A DNA stretch of 64,000 nucleotides. It comes from Amoeboaphelidium protococcarum (taxonomy: Eukaryota > Aphelidiomycota > Aphelidea). Position numbers and translations under genes: made by a program. Location: positions 1,250,001 through 1,314,000 of the forward strand of contig JALECJ010000255.1 in NCBI GenBank assembly GCA_023515745.1. Reading direction: 5' to 3'. Position 1 is the first letter of the stretch, and the number at the start of each line of letters is the position of its first letter. Shown here piece by piece: positions 12,764 through 26,901 of this stretch. The notes beneath the pieces were generated by a model, which saw only the letters and a list, made by a program, of their open reading frames with translations, did not search any database and was not told where the DNA came from.

Positions 12764-12949
12764 TGTGTCAAGTATAGCAGTAAAGCTGATTATGCACGTT
12801 CATATAAAGATGAAGTAAGAGAATAAGATCGAGATAGATGTCTACTATACAAGTATATTGCACTATTTCACTTTTTTAATTTTTTAAAACTATATTCGCG
12901 GCATATACTCTTTAAACCGGATAACCTGGACAGCTCTTATAACGCCTTA

Positions 12950-13710
12950 TCATAATCGCGCTTTTGTCATCATCATTATTCGCTGTGGCCCACTGAGCCA
13001 GGACTTCGCAAGTCCCGGGGAGTTGACACCAGTTGCCGCAATGATGTCCTGCATGATAGACATCATTGAGCTGGCGCCAACGGCTTTTACCCTGAACTTG
13101 CGAGCCTTGGCTGTTTTTGAGATGTTTTTGACTTATTCTACTTCTCTGGTGCCAACATAGTCGGCAATTTTAGTCCAGCTGCCCCATCTGTATGTGTTGA
13201 CATCTATGTAAACGCATTCATAACGAGGTGTCAGCTACCATTACACTCAAGGCATATCTACAGCACTTCTTGCTTATTGCAGCAAGTGAAACTTCCATTA
13301 TAGCCCCCAATCAGGCGTCAGAATATGTGTGAGATTTTGTGTACGCCCATATGTTGCCCCAGTCTGGCATGCAGATATGCACACCGTTACCCCAGTAATA
13401 TGTTTGCTTAGGCATCAAAAGCTCCTTCAGTATCAAGTAAGAACGAAGCAGTAGTTCGACTTGAGTTAGGCTTCATATCTCTGATTGAAACACGGTCGAC
13501 ACACGTCTAATAGCCCTACCCAGACGTGGCGTTAAAGACTAAACACAAATAATACGTTTCTGCGGTATCGGAGTCATCATGATATTGTAATTGCTTCATT
13601 TCTAAATGTTCTATAGTAGTCATTATATTGAAATAAGCGATACAATTTAAAGTGACGAATATATGTTCTCTTTCGATTTGATTTGAAAGCGAACGCTGCC
13701 AGATCATCAC
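12950..13710 (-). CDS. Poorly resolved gene with a SANT/Myb-like segment
   Basis: Two or more minus-strand coding pieces. One opens at the ATG at 13710 (MMIWQRSLSNQIERE) and stays free of TGA for about 130 codons. The last ends at TGA 12950 after a Myb-like stretch (WGSWTKIADYVGTREVEQV). Between them is a CCNKQEVLQICLECN piece in another frame, so at least one intron or a sequence error separates them. A 35 bp GTAG...ATAG candidate intron at 13204-13238 is shorter than the window's norm. The exon structure, and whether this is one gene, are uncertain; possibly a chromatin or DNA-binding protein. Confidence 0.4.
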
Positions 13711-13752
13711 TCTCTTTAACTGACGTGTTCCCGCAATTGATTATCGCCGACC

Positions 13753-14201
13753 ATGACTACACCATTAAATCGCGATGAACGATTGAAGTGCTATACATCT
13801 AGGGATGCATTCTTTAAATGTATGGATAAACATGATTTAATAACCAGCGATCTGCAGACGATAGATGATCTGATGCGAGATCCCATTCTGAATCCATTTG
13901 CGCGTACTATCAAGACGGATACCTCATAGAATACAAAACCTCCTGTAGTAATGCCTGACGAATGTCAGCGTCTATTACAATAATTCTAGCGAAACTGTCC
14001 TGCGTCATGGGTAATAATAATACTTTATCATTATCATTATATAATGTCCTAAATGTCTTGTCTACAATCGTCCATTGTGTGTAGATTAATCATTTTGAAA
14101 AGTTGAGATAGCGTGATTTTGTTGTGCTTAAACTGGATAAAATGGGCATTAAGCCATTAAATTAGTCAACATATGGTGGTGGTGGATAATAATAATAATG
14201 A
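13753..14201 (+). CDS. COA6: COA6-like cytochrome c oxidase assembly factor
   Basis: Two exons, 13753-14010 and 14085-14201, with a 74 bp GTAATA...TGTGTAG intron. COA6 is a small twin-Cys protein of the mitochondrial intermembrane space that helps deliver copper to COX2. The marks are RLKCYTSRDAFFKCMD (CX9C) and ECQRLLQQFQRNCPASW (CX10C), with the family's NCPASWxxHF continuing exactly across the splice (W|INHFEKLRQRD). The C-terminus is a Gly run then four consecutive TAA codons (Gln) and TGA. The codon series shows the code clearly. About 124 aa. Confidence 0.9.
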
Positions 14202-14244
14202 TAGAAACATTATTATACTTGTATAGAATTAGATGAAGCATGTA

Positions 14245-15050
14245 TCACTTTTATTACTATTATTATGATAATGAGTCTTTATCGCTTTGTAAATGACTAG
14301 AAATGCTGCTTGCCTTAGTTTTCGGGATTGGAGAGTATCGATTATGCTTCTTGTATCTATCCTCTAAACTTTAGGTTGTATCTCCTTCACTATCCTATTA
14401 CTTTCTCTTATTACCTGTGGGTGATTACGCGTCTTGTAATTTCTACACTATATTATATTTATATGTAATCAATCGAATAAGTAAACTCAGTGACGCGTAA
14501 AACTTACCTCAATGTCAGCATTAAATGACTTGTAAGATGAACGTCCAGCTATAAGTCTACTTTCGACATCTTTATCATTCTAATTATCTCCACTACTTTT
14601 ATTCGCAAAAGTAGTAGTAGTCGAAGTGATATTCTTGTATGACATTAAGGATGCATAACTAGATTCCTTTTTAAATCGAATCGTCTTTCCAGTTTATTAT
14701 TGGACTTTAACCGCGGGTAATTCCCACATCAGCGATGTATCAGATTTAAGATTATTATTACTAGGCGCACTCTATCCACTTTAGCTTTACGCAGCGCTTC
14801 CCTTATTGTCTTCTAAATGATCAGCGTTTATATTGTCTATTCTAGATGATTATGATAATTATTCAGTTGATTGTTAAGAGGCACCTCGATTCATAAACTA
14901 CAGTATACATTTTGTCTTCCGATAATATAGATTGCGATAAGATGGTTATTTGAATACCTTCATAGATTTAAGTCGACCCGATAGCTGTTTATTTTCTGAT
15001 TACTTTTACTACCTTTAACCATTATCAGCGTTATTCGACCTGTTGATCAT
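14245..15050 (-). CDS. Q/S/N-rich hypothetical protein
   Basis: Two exons, 14508-15050 and 14245-14442, with a 65 bp intron (GTAAGT...GTGTAG). About 246 aa, low complexity, rich in Gln, Ser, Asn and Lys (MINRSNNADNGQRQQKQSEN at the start, LSQQQQQK at the end). Many Gln are TAA/TAG. No domain is visible; it is likely disordered, possibly nuclear or RNA-associated. The coding call rests on the long TGA-free frame on both sides of a standard intron. Confidence 0.6.
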
Positions 15051-15263
15051 TTCCTATCAATTTATCATTCCCTTTTCTCTTGGTTGAAGTGAAAAAGAGA
15101 AAATTCAAAATGAGATGTGACTAACTTTTAGAAGTAATATCAAATCGATAATATCAAATGGAATATTTAAAAAATTGGAAAATATTATCATTTGTTCAAA
15201 TCGTAGATCAATTCATTATATCCTCTTCAAATATAAAATATTTCTCTTTGGATAAAATCACGT

Positions 15264-17646
<2,383 letters not shown>

Positions 17647-18108
17647 AATGGCTATATAGTAATCCAAAGTTACGATATATGCAAAGTACAAAGTTACAGA
17701 CAGACAGACAGACAGACAAAGAAGGAAGAAGAGACGGAACGAAAAAATTCTTTCATCTTTGAAATTCACAACGAACGATTGAACGATCTAGAAACGGACG
17801 AACCAGCGAAGAGCGATCGCGACAAAATGTGAAAGGTTGTCTAACGAGGGGAAAGAGAGAGAAACGTTGTTGGTGAAAGAGGAAGAACAACGGTACGGTA
17901 TGAATGAAGAGCGCGCAGAGTTTGTTGCATATTGTGAATCTCCATACGCGCACCATTCATCACTTCAGGCATTAAATCAATGAATTTTCCGCTAAATAGT
18001 CTTAAATAAATTACAATATGGCGAGATCAAGTTCACTTTCAATCGGTATGTTAGCAATGAACTAACATGTAACTATTGGTTAGCAGCTTACAAAGCCGAC
18101 ATCAGTAC
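17647..18108. other. Spacer upstream of aconitase, with a tetranucleotide repeat
   Basis: No supported gene. It holds a CAGA tetranucleotide run at about 17696-17718 and purine-rich sequence, then AT-rich sequence up to the ARMT1 stop. It should contain the aconitase promoter and 5' UTR and the ARMT1 3' UTR. Confidence 0.5.
17696..17718. repeat. (CAGA)n microsatellite
   Basis: Five to six perfect tetranucleotide units 50-70 bp upstream of the aconitase start codon, probably in the 5' UTR or promoter. Confidence 0.8.
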
Positions 18109-19539
18109 TCAGGTCAATCTGCCAGGATGATACTGAATGATGCCGTATTTACCATTTACGAGCCAAGAGTTTTTAGTCTTCTTACCACCGAGCGTACTGT
18201 GATCATTGTCAAGTTCAATCTTATCAATATTACTGGCGACAGAGGGATCTCTTAAGCCGGCCAACGTTTCAGCCTTACAAGTTCTAAGAGCGAGTATAGG
18301 TGCGTTCAACTAACTTGTTAACCCGTTCACGGCCTCTTGAAATGGAGTGGTATATGGAAATGGATAGTTGCAATCATACACCAACTTTCTATAATTTAAA
18401 TCGCCTTTGAAAATAATAAGACGACAATCAGCGCTGTTAAATTGTTGTAAGAGATCTTTCCCATATTGAGGAAGGTGCCAAAATGAGAGACCTGTAGTCC
18501 AGAAATAGGATGATTATAAAGACCATTGACCATCAGTAAGAAACTTTTACCATTTTCCAGCTAGACTTGCGCATAAAGCATCACCACACGCGATCAATTA
18601 CTCTAAAAGCCAATGCACGTCAGCTTCGCTTGCATCACTGACGAACCATGGCAGGATCTTACAGTGAAAGACTACCCGACTTGCCACACGTGACTCGATT
18701 AGCCAATCTGCCAGAATTAAGTCTTAAAACAGCTCACTACCAGCATTGTCCAGTACAATATGGTATGTGCCACGAGGAGACGATGACACTGATTATGACT
18801 TCAAATAGTCCCAGACTTGATCACAATCATTGCATATTAAGTTCATGTCACTGTCAGCATGGACGCTAGAGACTTTAGAGGCAAGGATTTCCTCTTAAGA
18901 CTTACCAGCATTGAGTGAGAGATCAGCCTGATTTCCCCATAGAGACGCACGGATAACATGAAGAAATACATCTTTGTGGAAGGTGGAACTTGAATAAAGA
19001 TCACAGAGAGCTTTGAAAGACGCAGCTGCGCCTGTTATGTCGCTGAGATGTGATTGAAAAGACACCTGTTTGCTATGATGAAAGTAATCATACCCATTCT
19101 GTAGCCACTGATTAGCTTTAAATATTTCGGCGACTTTTCTATAGATCAAACACTCTGCATACAGCCATGGAACGTCTAACCAGCAGCATGACTAATCACT
19201 ACCAACTCGGGATGTAGCAAAATATTGATCGCATTCCAACCAGATATTCAACTCGGTTGTAGCATCCTCGTCATTAAGCGATAGCAGTTTAGTTTAAATA
19301 GAAGCGACACGCTTATTACACTGTAACTCATATCTTAATTTACTCAAATCAGCTATTATAAATTTTCCTTACTGAGCCTCTATACCTGGTAGTGACTAAA
19401 GTCTACGGCATACTGTATCAATAATCTGAGTCAAAATTACAGGAACTCTATTTAATAGCGTGTGTCTAGCAAAACCATCTTTATTCAGATTACCAGTTAA
19501 TGCTTCATACGGTGGCGACCATTCGATTCGGCTCATCAT
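18109..19539 (-). CDS. ARMT1: ARMT1/DUF89-family damage-control phosphatase
   Basis: Intronless, 476 aa. ARMT1-type DUF89 proteins are metal-dependent phosphatases of damaged sugar phosphates such as fructose-1-phosphate; carboxyl methyltransferase activity has also been proposed. Seen: NRVPVILTQIIDTV near the start, WLDVPWLYAECLIYRKV, SLWGNQADLSLN, the metal-site block VLDNAGSELFQDLILADWL, LPWFVSD, IFKGDLNYRKLVYD, and LALRTCKAETLAGL near the C-terminus. TGA follows HPGRLT. An in-frame ATG at 19572 would add 11 residues, so the start could be either. Confidence 0.93.
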
Positions 19540-19766
19540 TTAAAAATCTCCCTTGCCGTGAAGAAACACCATGAAGCGACACTGATTGAATAAAACCACG
19601 CGCTGATCAAAGTAAACGATCGAAGAAATTTCTCATGGCAAAGATGGTTCTAAATTGGGAACGGTGAACATTTTGAAAGATCTTTTATATTTACTTGCGT
19701 ATCATAATCAAATATAGCAAAATCAGCTCGATCATCGTATGCATGCTTTCTAAATTCGCAACTCAT
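19536..19766 (-). CDS. Small ORF overlapping the ARMT1 start, uncertain
   Basis: An open frame of 76 codons (begins MSCEFRKHAYDDRADFAIFD, ends AREIFK then TGA) whose stop overlaps the ARMT1 ATG by one or two bases. It has one TAG Gln codon. It could be an upstream ORF on the ARMT1 mRNA, an alternative 5' part of ARMT1 or chance. No family recognised. Confidence 0.25.
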
Positions 19767-19844
19767 CGTGTATTTACTTTGTCAGGACCATGGCGTATTG
19801 TTGTGTAACAAATAATTACAATATACCCATGAAACTTCCTAATA

Positions 19845-22027
19845 TCACTTCCATATATCATCAGAAAATAGATTATTGACAATACTGGGCGGGTAACTCA
19901 ACTTGTCAACAGAGCTCTGCCCAGCCACCGCCGCCAAACGTTCATTCACAAAAGGATTAATCTTTGCAGATTTAAAAGATGGAGAGAACAACAACAAATC
20001 ACGGTCCTTATCATGGTCGGTGGAAGTTCCAGGGGACGTTGGAGCACTCAAGCTAGTTCTTGAATTACTCTTCATACGCTGGGTGGACCTCAAAAGGCGA
20101 TCATCCTAAGACTTGAAGCTATTATGCAAAGAATTGTACGACGTTTAATAGCCACTACCTTGCACAAAATCACCTTAGATAACGCTAGCTGGGCGTTACA
20201 TGAAATCTTTACGCATAGGCATATCATAATCTTGGTTCTGTAGGTCCTATCCACTAATCTTCATCTACCCAGCAAATGATGCATTCAAGTAATTCAAGTT
20301 CACCGGAGTTGAATATGGAGAAGGTGTGGTGGCATTGGAGATATTACTCTATGCACCAGAACTGTACGATGTTACGTTTCTCACATTGTAAATGCTGCGT
20401 TCTGGAGTAGCATACAATCCTCCTGCACCTCCGTGGCCCGCAAATTACACTGTCGGACGAGGTGATCTTATAAACTGACCGTCACCTCTGAATGCGCACA
20501 ATTGTTAATTATTAATAGACTGAGGACTTGCAAAACTAGACATTGTACCACCAGTGCCATTGCTGTTGCGACCCCAGCTAAGACGGACGCGATTAGTACC
20601 AATGAGGCAACCATTCAATTGCGTGATAGCCTATTCAGCAGATTGGCGGTGCACATAGGAGACAAATCCACATCCCTTGCCTGGCGGTATCTTTACATAC
20701 GTGATAGGACCAAATGGAGCAAAAATTGATGCCAAATCCTCCTCAGAGACGTATCCATTCGTCAACCCACCGACAAACACAGTAGTGTTAGACTGGTCAT
20801 TGACAGGTGGCTACATGATCTGATTGCAACCTTGAGTAACACCCAGATCGCGAGTAGCACCATTAACAAAGCCACCATTTACAGAGCCTCCGTATACCGC
20901 AAAGTTGACAAGATTGTTGAAGCGATTCTTTGGTGTAGCCATTGAGATCCTCATTGCACGGGAACCGCATAAGTGACCTTGCATCTCCATCATGGCACGC
21001 TACTACTCGGACTCCTCAGTGAACCGCACAAAGCCATAGCCACGCGATAGACCAGTCATAGCATCAGTTACCACTTTAGCAGCTCTGCATGAAGGGTAGT
21101 ACTACTGAAAAGTCTACAACAGAATGTCATCGTCAACATCAGGCCCAATATCTCCCACAAAAATTGAATACTCAACACCAAGATATTCTCTACAAAAAGT
21201 GATGATATTATCAAGAACTATGATGACAACATGAACAATGAATAAACTCACTTTTTGTCAACGATACCACCACCAGAGGCCCAGTTCAACTTGAAAACTT
21301 TGTTGGCATTCGGAATGATGGTGCCATTGAGACCAAGCAAAGCCTTCAGAGCCCGGGCATGAGACTGAAAATCCACGAAGCAGTAACCAGAATTCATCCT
21401 ACACACAATGAAGGTTAATATCAAAGTTGAATAATATACGCGTTATACTTACCCGGTAAACTTATCGCGAATCATCTTCACATTGACGTGCTCACCATAA
21501 TGTGCCCATGAAGATTTGACAAAATTCTCGTCCATCCACGGCTCCAGATCTCCCATCCAGAGCGTGGTCTTATCTTGATCATCCATTTGCTACGTTTTTT
21601 AATGCTCCTATTACTACTACAACGGCTAGGCATACCGATGAGCCTACGGAAGAGGAGGCGGAGGAGTAGAACTGCCAAAGTTGACCAGAGAACGACCAGT
21701 GTACCCATCATCAACTTGTTGACCAAAAACTGGGTGAGGTGATGACTGTTATCGTACTGATGGTGTATGTGGTACATACTACAACTACTCAACTGCAGAT
21801 TGATTAACTACAGGATCAGTTGAAGGTGATGATTGTACAACACGTGCATCATCATTATCATCGACATGATCATCACAATGAACAATGTCATTAGACGTGG
21901 AAGCACTACTGACCACTGAATTTTGGTGTTAGTCACCAGCAGCAACGCCCATAGACATGGAATAGACTGGGGACGCGTCTTGCTTAAAGTTCTTTGGTGC
22001 TTGTGAGAGTTGATATGAAGTGGACAT
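19845..22027 (-). CDS. Triple-RRM RNA-binding protein (NAM8/RBP45/TRNAU1AP-like)
   Basis: Three exons: 21453-22027, 21252-21398 and 19845-21189, with 54 and 62 bp introns ending GTGTAG and TTGTAG. About 688 aa. The N-terminal 150 residues are Q/S-rich and disordered with many TAA/TAG Gln, in frame with RRM1 ([16 protein letters not shown], then GYCFVDF across the splice). RRM2 is [19 protein letters not shown] with [12 protein letters not shown]3 is [17 protein letters not shown] with GCGFVSYV. The order and spelling match the NAM8/RBP45 group of splicing and mRNA-binding factors. The C-terminus is low complexity. An internal ATG at 21586 could start a shorter form, but the long upstream frame argues for 22027. 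Confidence 0.88.
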
Positions 22028-22365
22028 TGTTGTGGTGTGATAAAAAGAGTCAAAGCCTCTTTCCTCTCCCTTTTAAGTTGTTTCAGAAACTCGAAGAAAT
22101 CAGTCAACCTTAAGTTTGTTTCACACGTTGAAATTTTCGTGCTTTTCATCCGTTCGTTGATTTGTTTCAATTGACATACTTTGTACGTACTGTAAAGTTA
22201 TGCCACTCTCTCTTTACTGCTTGTAACAGTCGAAATAGTTATAACATGTCAAGCGGTAAATCACGGTAATTCGATAATAATAATAGTCAAACAATCTTCT
22301 TACATATTTAATATTTTCATACTAATCAAAAAATTTAATAGAAAGGACAACATCAGTAGACGCAA
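22028..22365. other. Spacer, nothing recognised
   Basis: Pyrimidine-rich then AT-rich sequence between the RRM gene start and the tetraspanin stop. No supported gene; promoter and 3' UTR by position. Confidence 0.5.
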
Positions 22366-23034
22366 TCATTCCTCGCGTCTTGATGCAATCAATGGGGAAA
22401 CCTCCTCGACGTTGATTGCATGTAAATTCTTACGACGACTTCCCAGAATGGCAATAAACCAGCACGCGAACAACAGACTCAGCAGTTGTAAGGCTGTAAC
22501 TGCAACAATAGACGATCCAAACAGTATAGTGTTATCATTAACTTGGTTGATAAACTTCTCATAACAACCTTCCGTCACATTACGATCAACACCACAAGTC
22601 AAAGGGATCGCGCGGTCGGTGGTGTTATAGAAGCCACAACAATCAAAATACACTTCAGCATCAGTAATAGGCTTTCTATTTCCATCGTATGCGCTCTGCC
22701 ACCAGTGGTTTAAATCATGCTCAGCCGAGTCTTTTCTCAAGTAGCCGTAGGTGCCCAATGCAATCTCACCGGCAATCAGCAATACGAGTAGAACAACGTA
22801 GAAAAACATGATGAATCTAGAATTGTTAGATATTCCAAGACAAGACAGCAGTGAGCATAATATAATCAGACCACCAAATGTGAGCAATGCCACAGCCAAT
22901 GATGATTCGAGAATAGCAGTCTTCAAAGGCAATAGCAAATAGCCTCCTATCAGCAACAATGCAATCCCAGCACCCAAGAGAATCACATCAAACAGCAGTG
23001 ATATATTCCTAGCCAGTCCAAGTCTAAAAGTCAT
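22366..23034 (-). CDS. Tetraspanin
   Basis: Intronless, 222 aa, four membrane spans: ISLLFDVILLGAGIALLLIG, SSLAVALLTFGGLIILCSLL, FIMFFYVVLLVLLIAGEIAL and the last near LLSLLFACWFIAILG. The large extracellular loop has the diagnostic CCG (FDCCGFYNTTDRAIP) plus two further cysteines (LTCGVDRN, EGCYEKF) and Asn-glycosylation sites. Tetraspanins organise membrane microdomains. An in-frame ATG at 23109 would add 25 residues (MFLYFFFTII...); the internal start before RLGLARNISLL is chosen because it places TM1 normally. One of the pointers away from plants and diplomonads. Confidence 0.9.
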   Translation of the reverse strand: MTFRLGLARNISLLFDVILLGAGIALLLIGGYLLLPLKTAILESSLAVALLTFGGLIILCSLLSCLGISNNSRFIMFFYVVLLVLLIAGEIALGTYGYLRKDSAEHDLNHWWQSAYDGNRKPITDAEVYFDCCGFYNTTDRAIPLTCGVDRNVTEGCYEKFINQVNDNTILFGSSIVAVTALQLLSLLFACWFIAILGSRRKNLHAINVEEVSPLIASRREE

Positions 23035-23315
23035 TTCTTTACCAAAACTAATACGCAGAATATTTAATTCAAAGGAAGCAATGATGGTAAAAAAGAAGTA
23101 TAAAAACACAAAGGGGTACCAGTTTTCTATTCAAACGACGGTTGATGAATCAGAAAACTTGAAAAAATCCTGTCATCATCGCGTTTCGCACACCCGTGCC
23201 GTAATAATGTCGATCCGTCCTTTCAAGAGCATGGTTGCCTATATGAAACAAATATACCTGATAAATAGGAAAAGCAGAATACAACTTCAACATAAATTAG
23301 AATTTACTCAATAGT

Positions 23316-24053
23316 TCACGGTTCTCCGCCGGTTGTAGTCGCATATTTCCAGTAATCAGAATGGATCATGCTGACTAATGGAAACAGTAAGCCACGCACC
23401 AGCGAGGGGACTTCTTTAAACATTAGACCCTGTTCCTCCGCGCTCATGTGCTTATAGACGAAAGCAGTATATAAAGACATAGGCTATGCACTTTTCTAAG
23501 CTGCTTTCTCCACCTGATCGCGTAACTTCATCAACGGTACCGGATCTGGCCAAGTTTTACGCACGTCTTCCACATTGAAAACATCTTCCTCCTGTTTCAA
23601 ATGAGGCAAAACAAGACTTTGTAGCTTCTCAACTAATGCCTTCAGTTTTGCACCATCATACTTTGTCTTTTTGTCCAAGAATTCTTGGCACAACTTCTGA
23701 CCTTCTTCCAGCGTAGGAATCAGTTCATCGTGCTGATCTTTGAACAACTTTGTCTCAGGAAACAAATCTTTAGTAACTGGGAATATGACTTCCTCTTCAT
23801 GATGATGGTGATGCTCAAGATTAGTTAATGCTACTAAAGCATAGTTGCAAAAAGAGACAATATCACGATCACTGTTAACTTTTTCAGCATTCTACAAGCA
23901 TGATATCAGAGTAAACAATGTATAGTGCATATCACCAAGTCTTACCTCGACAATCTACTAAAGTGATCTACGAACCACTCTGTGAATGATTCTCAAAGAG
24001 CCACAAAACTCCTTATAGACGGGATGTTCCACGTTTGTCGTAGCCTCAGGCAT
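23316..24053 (-). CDS. Hemerythrin-like (HHE cation-binding) domain protein
   Basis: Two exons, 23946-24053 and 23316-23891, with a 54 bp intron (GTAAGA...CTTGTAG). About 227 aa, soluble. Candidate metal ligands sit in a four-helix pattern: an N-terminal His (NVEHPVYKEF), His-rich LEHHHHHEEEVIFP (HxxxE), KDQHDELIP and VLPHLKQEED (HxxxE). HHE proteins bind a di-iron centre for oxygen, NO or iron sensing; the role here is not determinable. TGA follows TTGGEP; a TAG occurs early in the C-terminal tail and reads as Gln. Confidence 0.8.
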
Positions 24054-24221
24054 TGTGATTTTGATTTAGATTTACAAAGTTGAAACGAGGCGCATCGGAT
24101 TAAAAGTTAGTTGTTAAGGGCGATCGTTTTGGATAATTTCCGTGAAGTGTTGCTATGTGATCAAATAAAGTAAATAATTGATCGAGTTAAAATCTTATTT
24201 ATAATAATATTGCGGTTTTAT

Positions 24222-25047
24222 TCATTAAGGGGAAGTCGCCAGTTTCCAGGCATTGAGGATATAATTGGCAATGGTGTCGACTGCGACGCCATTCTTCACC
24301 TAAGCAACGACGGTCGGTCCATCTTGGCGCATCAACTTGGCGTCTCTGTCCATAATGGAGAGATCGGAGCCAACAATTTCCGCTAAATCAGTCTTGTTGA
24401 TAATTAACAAGTCAGACTGACTGATGCCAGGCCCACCTTTACGAGGAACCTTGTCACCACCCGCGACATCAATCACGTAAATGATGTAATCAGCAAGTTC
24501 TCTGCTGAAATTTGCGGCCAAATTGTCGCCTCCGCTCTCAATGAGAAGCAGTTCAGTCTTGAAGTTGACCTGTAACTTCTCTAACGCAAGCAAATTTGCA
24601 GAGATGTCTTCTCTAATTGCAGCATGAGGACAGCCTCCCGTTTCGACAGCCACAATTCTCTTTGGGTCTTCTAAAGCATTGTGCTTCACCAGAAACTCAG
24701 TGTCTTCTTTAGTGAAAATGTCATTAGTCACACAGGCAATGTTGTATTTACTCCCAATTTCTTTGCATAGAGCAAGCATAAGCGCGGTTTTACCACTTCC
24801 AACAGGCCTACAGATGGTGAGTTGACGCCGCAATTCTATAGTAAACAAGTAATTATAGTTACCCTCCGATTCCGACAGTGAAGGCGCGCTCGCTCCAGTC
24901 GCGTTCATGGTACTTTGGCATTGGGCGCGCCGTGAACTTTCCCGGACTGGTCATAACTTCATGTGTATGACCGTGGTCTCCATGATCATGCAAATGTGAA
25001 TGGGTATGACCATCATGGGTGTGAGTATGCGAAGAACTTCCTGTCAT
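24222..25047 (-). CDS. UREG: UreG, urease accessory GTPase
   Basis: Two exons, 24863-25047 and 24222-24807, with a 55 bp intron splitting the P-loop codon ([18 protein letters not shown]). About 256 aa. UreG is the GTPase that delivers nickel to urease. The N-terminus is a long His-rich metal-binding tract ([20 protein letters not shown]), as in plant and fungal UreG. Also present are [63 protein letters not shown] and [11 protein letters not shown] follows Pro-Gln(TAA). It implies a urease system elsewhere in this genome; no other urease gene is in the window. Confidence 0.96.
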
Positions 25048-25281
25048 AATTTGTTATAGATTGTTGGATAGGTGAGTGAATTCCGTCAAAAGCCGTTACT
25101 TACAGTAAAGCACCAACTCGAAAGGGCGTTTTGACTTTAAACATGTCGCTCCCTCCCACTGGCTCGGAATGCGGAAAAATCACTGCCGATCGATCGAGGA
25201 GCCGAATTCAGTTCTGAAACGGATGTTTCTCCAACAATTGCGTCAGCATTATTGCGTTGTTGTATTGTAGGAAGTTATAAA

Positions 25282-26901
25282 ATGTGGAGCTACCTGGGGA
25301 GGACTAGAAATAAGTTGATCATGTAGCTTTTGGTCTTTGGGCTCATTGTTTTTACAGTGTTAATGTTACTTCAAGTGAGAACTGTCAGTAGGCTCTAATC
25401 ACACTCGATAACTAAGTATAAAGAACGAAACATACAAGTAAAAGCTAGACTGTTTCCTCGGGGCCTCCACAATGCATCTGAATTGGAATATTGCAATGTT
25501 AGTGCGACCTTTATATAAAAGTTCTGCAATTATAAGAGACTTGCTGTCATATCTCCTCTACCAAAGCTGTCATCGATTGTCTCTTATCAGTTGAAACAAT
25601 GGTGTAATTACACCTCTATATAGTAGCTGTAAGACGTAACTTCTTACTAATTAGTTTCTGGTGAGCGATTTATAGTATTTTCACAACATCCTTTCTAATA
25701 AACCGAGGTGGAGTTCCGTGGCGATGATTACGATTAGATTCTCTGGATAAATCCCTTGCCAGATGATTTCCTTATAGCGAAAGAGCTTATAGAGTAGTAT
25801 TAGAGAGATTTTTAATCCAAATTGGGATAGTAAATTTTAGATTCTGAGACTTTCAATGAGTATGTTTAAGTTAAGGTTAAGTAGCTTTAGATTCATTCTG
25901 ATTACTGGCGCCGATATAATAATTCTTAATCAAGTACGACTGAATTGAAAGTCTCCAAAGATGGCAATCTGAGAGTTACTGTGAATTCTACATATCCTGA
26001 ACTTAATTAGATCAACACTAACAGCTGCACATTACAAGGACTTTATACTAAACCAGCTAATCGAGAGTATGATCCACTGATTAAACGTGTGTCAGAAATG
26101 GTAAAGTTGGCGCGATTAAGTTTGCAGAGTAGCGGTCAATAGTAGAATACTGTCAACATTCTCACTACATATTTTCTTAGTTAAAATATTGATAGATAAA
26201 GTGAGTTGGATTATTCGCTGCTTCATAATGTTCATTTGGATCGCGTTAAATTGCATTTATGGACCGATTAGAAGCCTACAACTAAGGACGCACTGTCTAA
26301 ACTTTAAATCACATAAATGGACAATCTGAAAATACTAAAATCGCGGTATTAGTAAAATTACTTTGATTATTTCTAGTATGCAAATCGATTTTTGAAGAAT
26401 GAGGTGGTTGTAATTTAAAATTCTGATATCGTTTGGCCTCAAAACTCAATAAACGCGCTGCTCCAATCACTCAGGCAGGCTCCTGTGGGAACAATGTATG
26501 CCCTGTCACGACACACAATGGATATTACGTTTCCGCTTAGTGTATGCAAATCTGCACTACGTGGACACAATAATAATATGTGCCAATAGTATTCTGGCTC
26601 TCATGATGTTATTGCTTTCATTCCACCCGTTGATCCGATGATGCTGCGACAGCTCAACTTCAAATAGAATACTTGGGGCGCGGAAAATGTCGTTATTGAA
26701 CTGTTCAGGTATTACGGATGGACTGTTCTGAATCCATGTCACTAGATTAAAACAATACACATTCACTGCTCTAACTAGCGTCGAGCTACTGGTGCGCGAA
26801 TAAATCCTCCAACCACGGGACAGAGGACATTGCGGAAGAATACTGTGGCCTATCCGACAGTTTTGTCCATTTAAGAATATTAGTCAAACGCAAGCTTATG
26901 A
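25282..26901 (+). CDS. Type II membrane glycosyltransferase-like protein
   Basis: Intronless, 539 aa. A short cytoplasmic N-terminus is followed by a signal anchor (LIMQLLVFGLIVFTVLMLLQ) and a lumenal domain with many Asn-x-Ser/Thr sites. The C-terminal third has VVVIQNSDIVW, an acidic motif like the metal-binding strand of GT-A transferases, then YALSRHTMDI, QYSGSHDVIAFIPP, WGAENVVIELFRYYGW and NPC...IHCSNQR. This pattern resembles a family of putative glycosyltransferases in protists and large viruses. Role: probably Golgi glycan synthesis, substrate unknown. TAA codons near the end are read through to TGA 26899. Confidence 0.65.

Noticed and set aside
23081-23314. 77-codon plus frame upstream of the tetraspanin
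   Set aside because: No similarity, overlaps the tetraspanin 5' region and has no typical Gln codon pattern.
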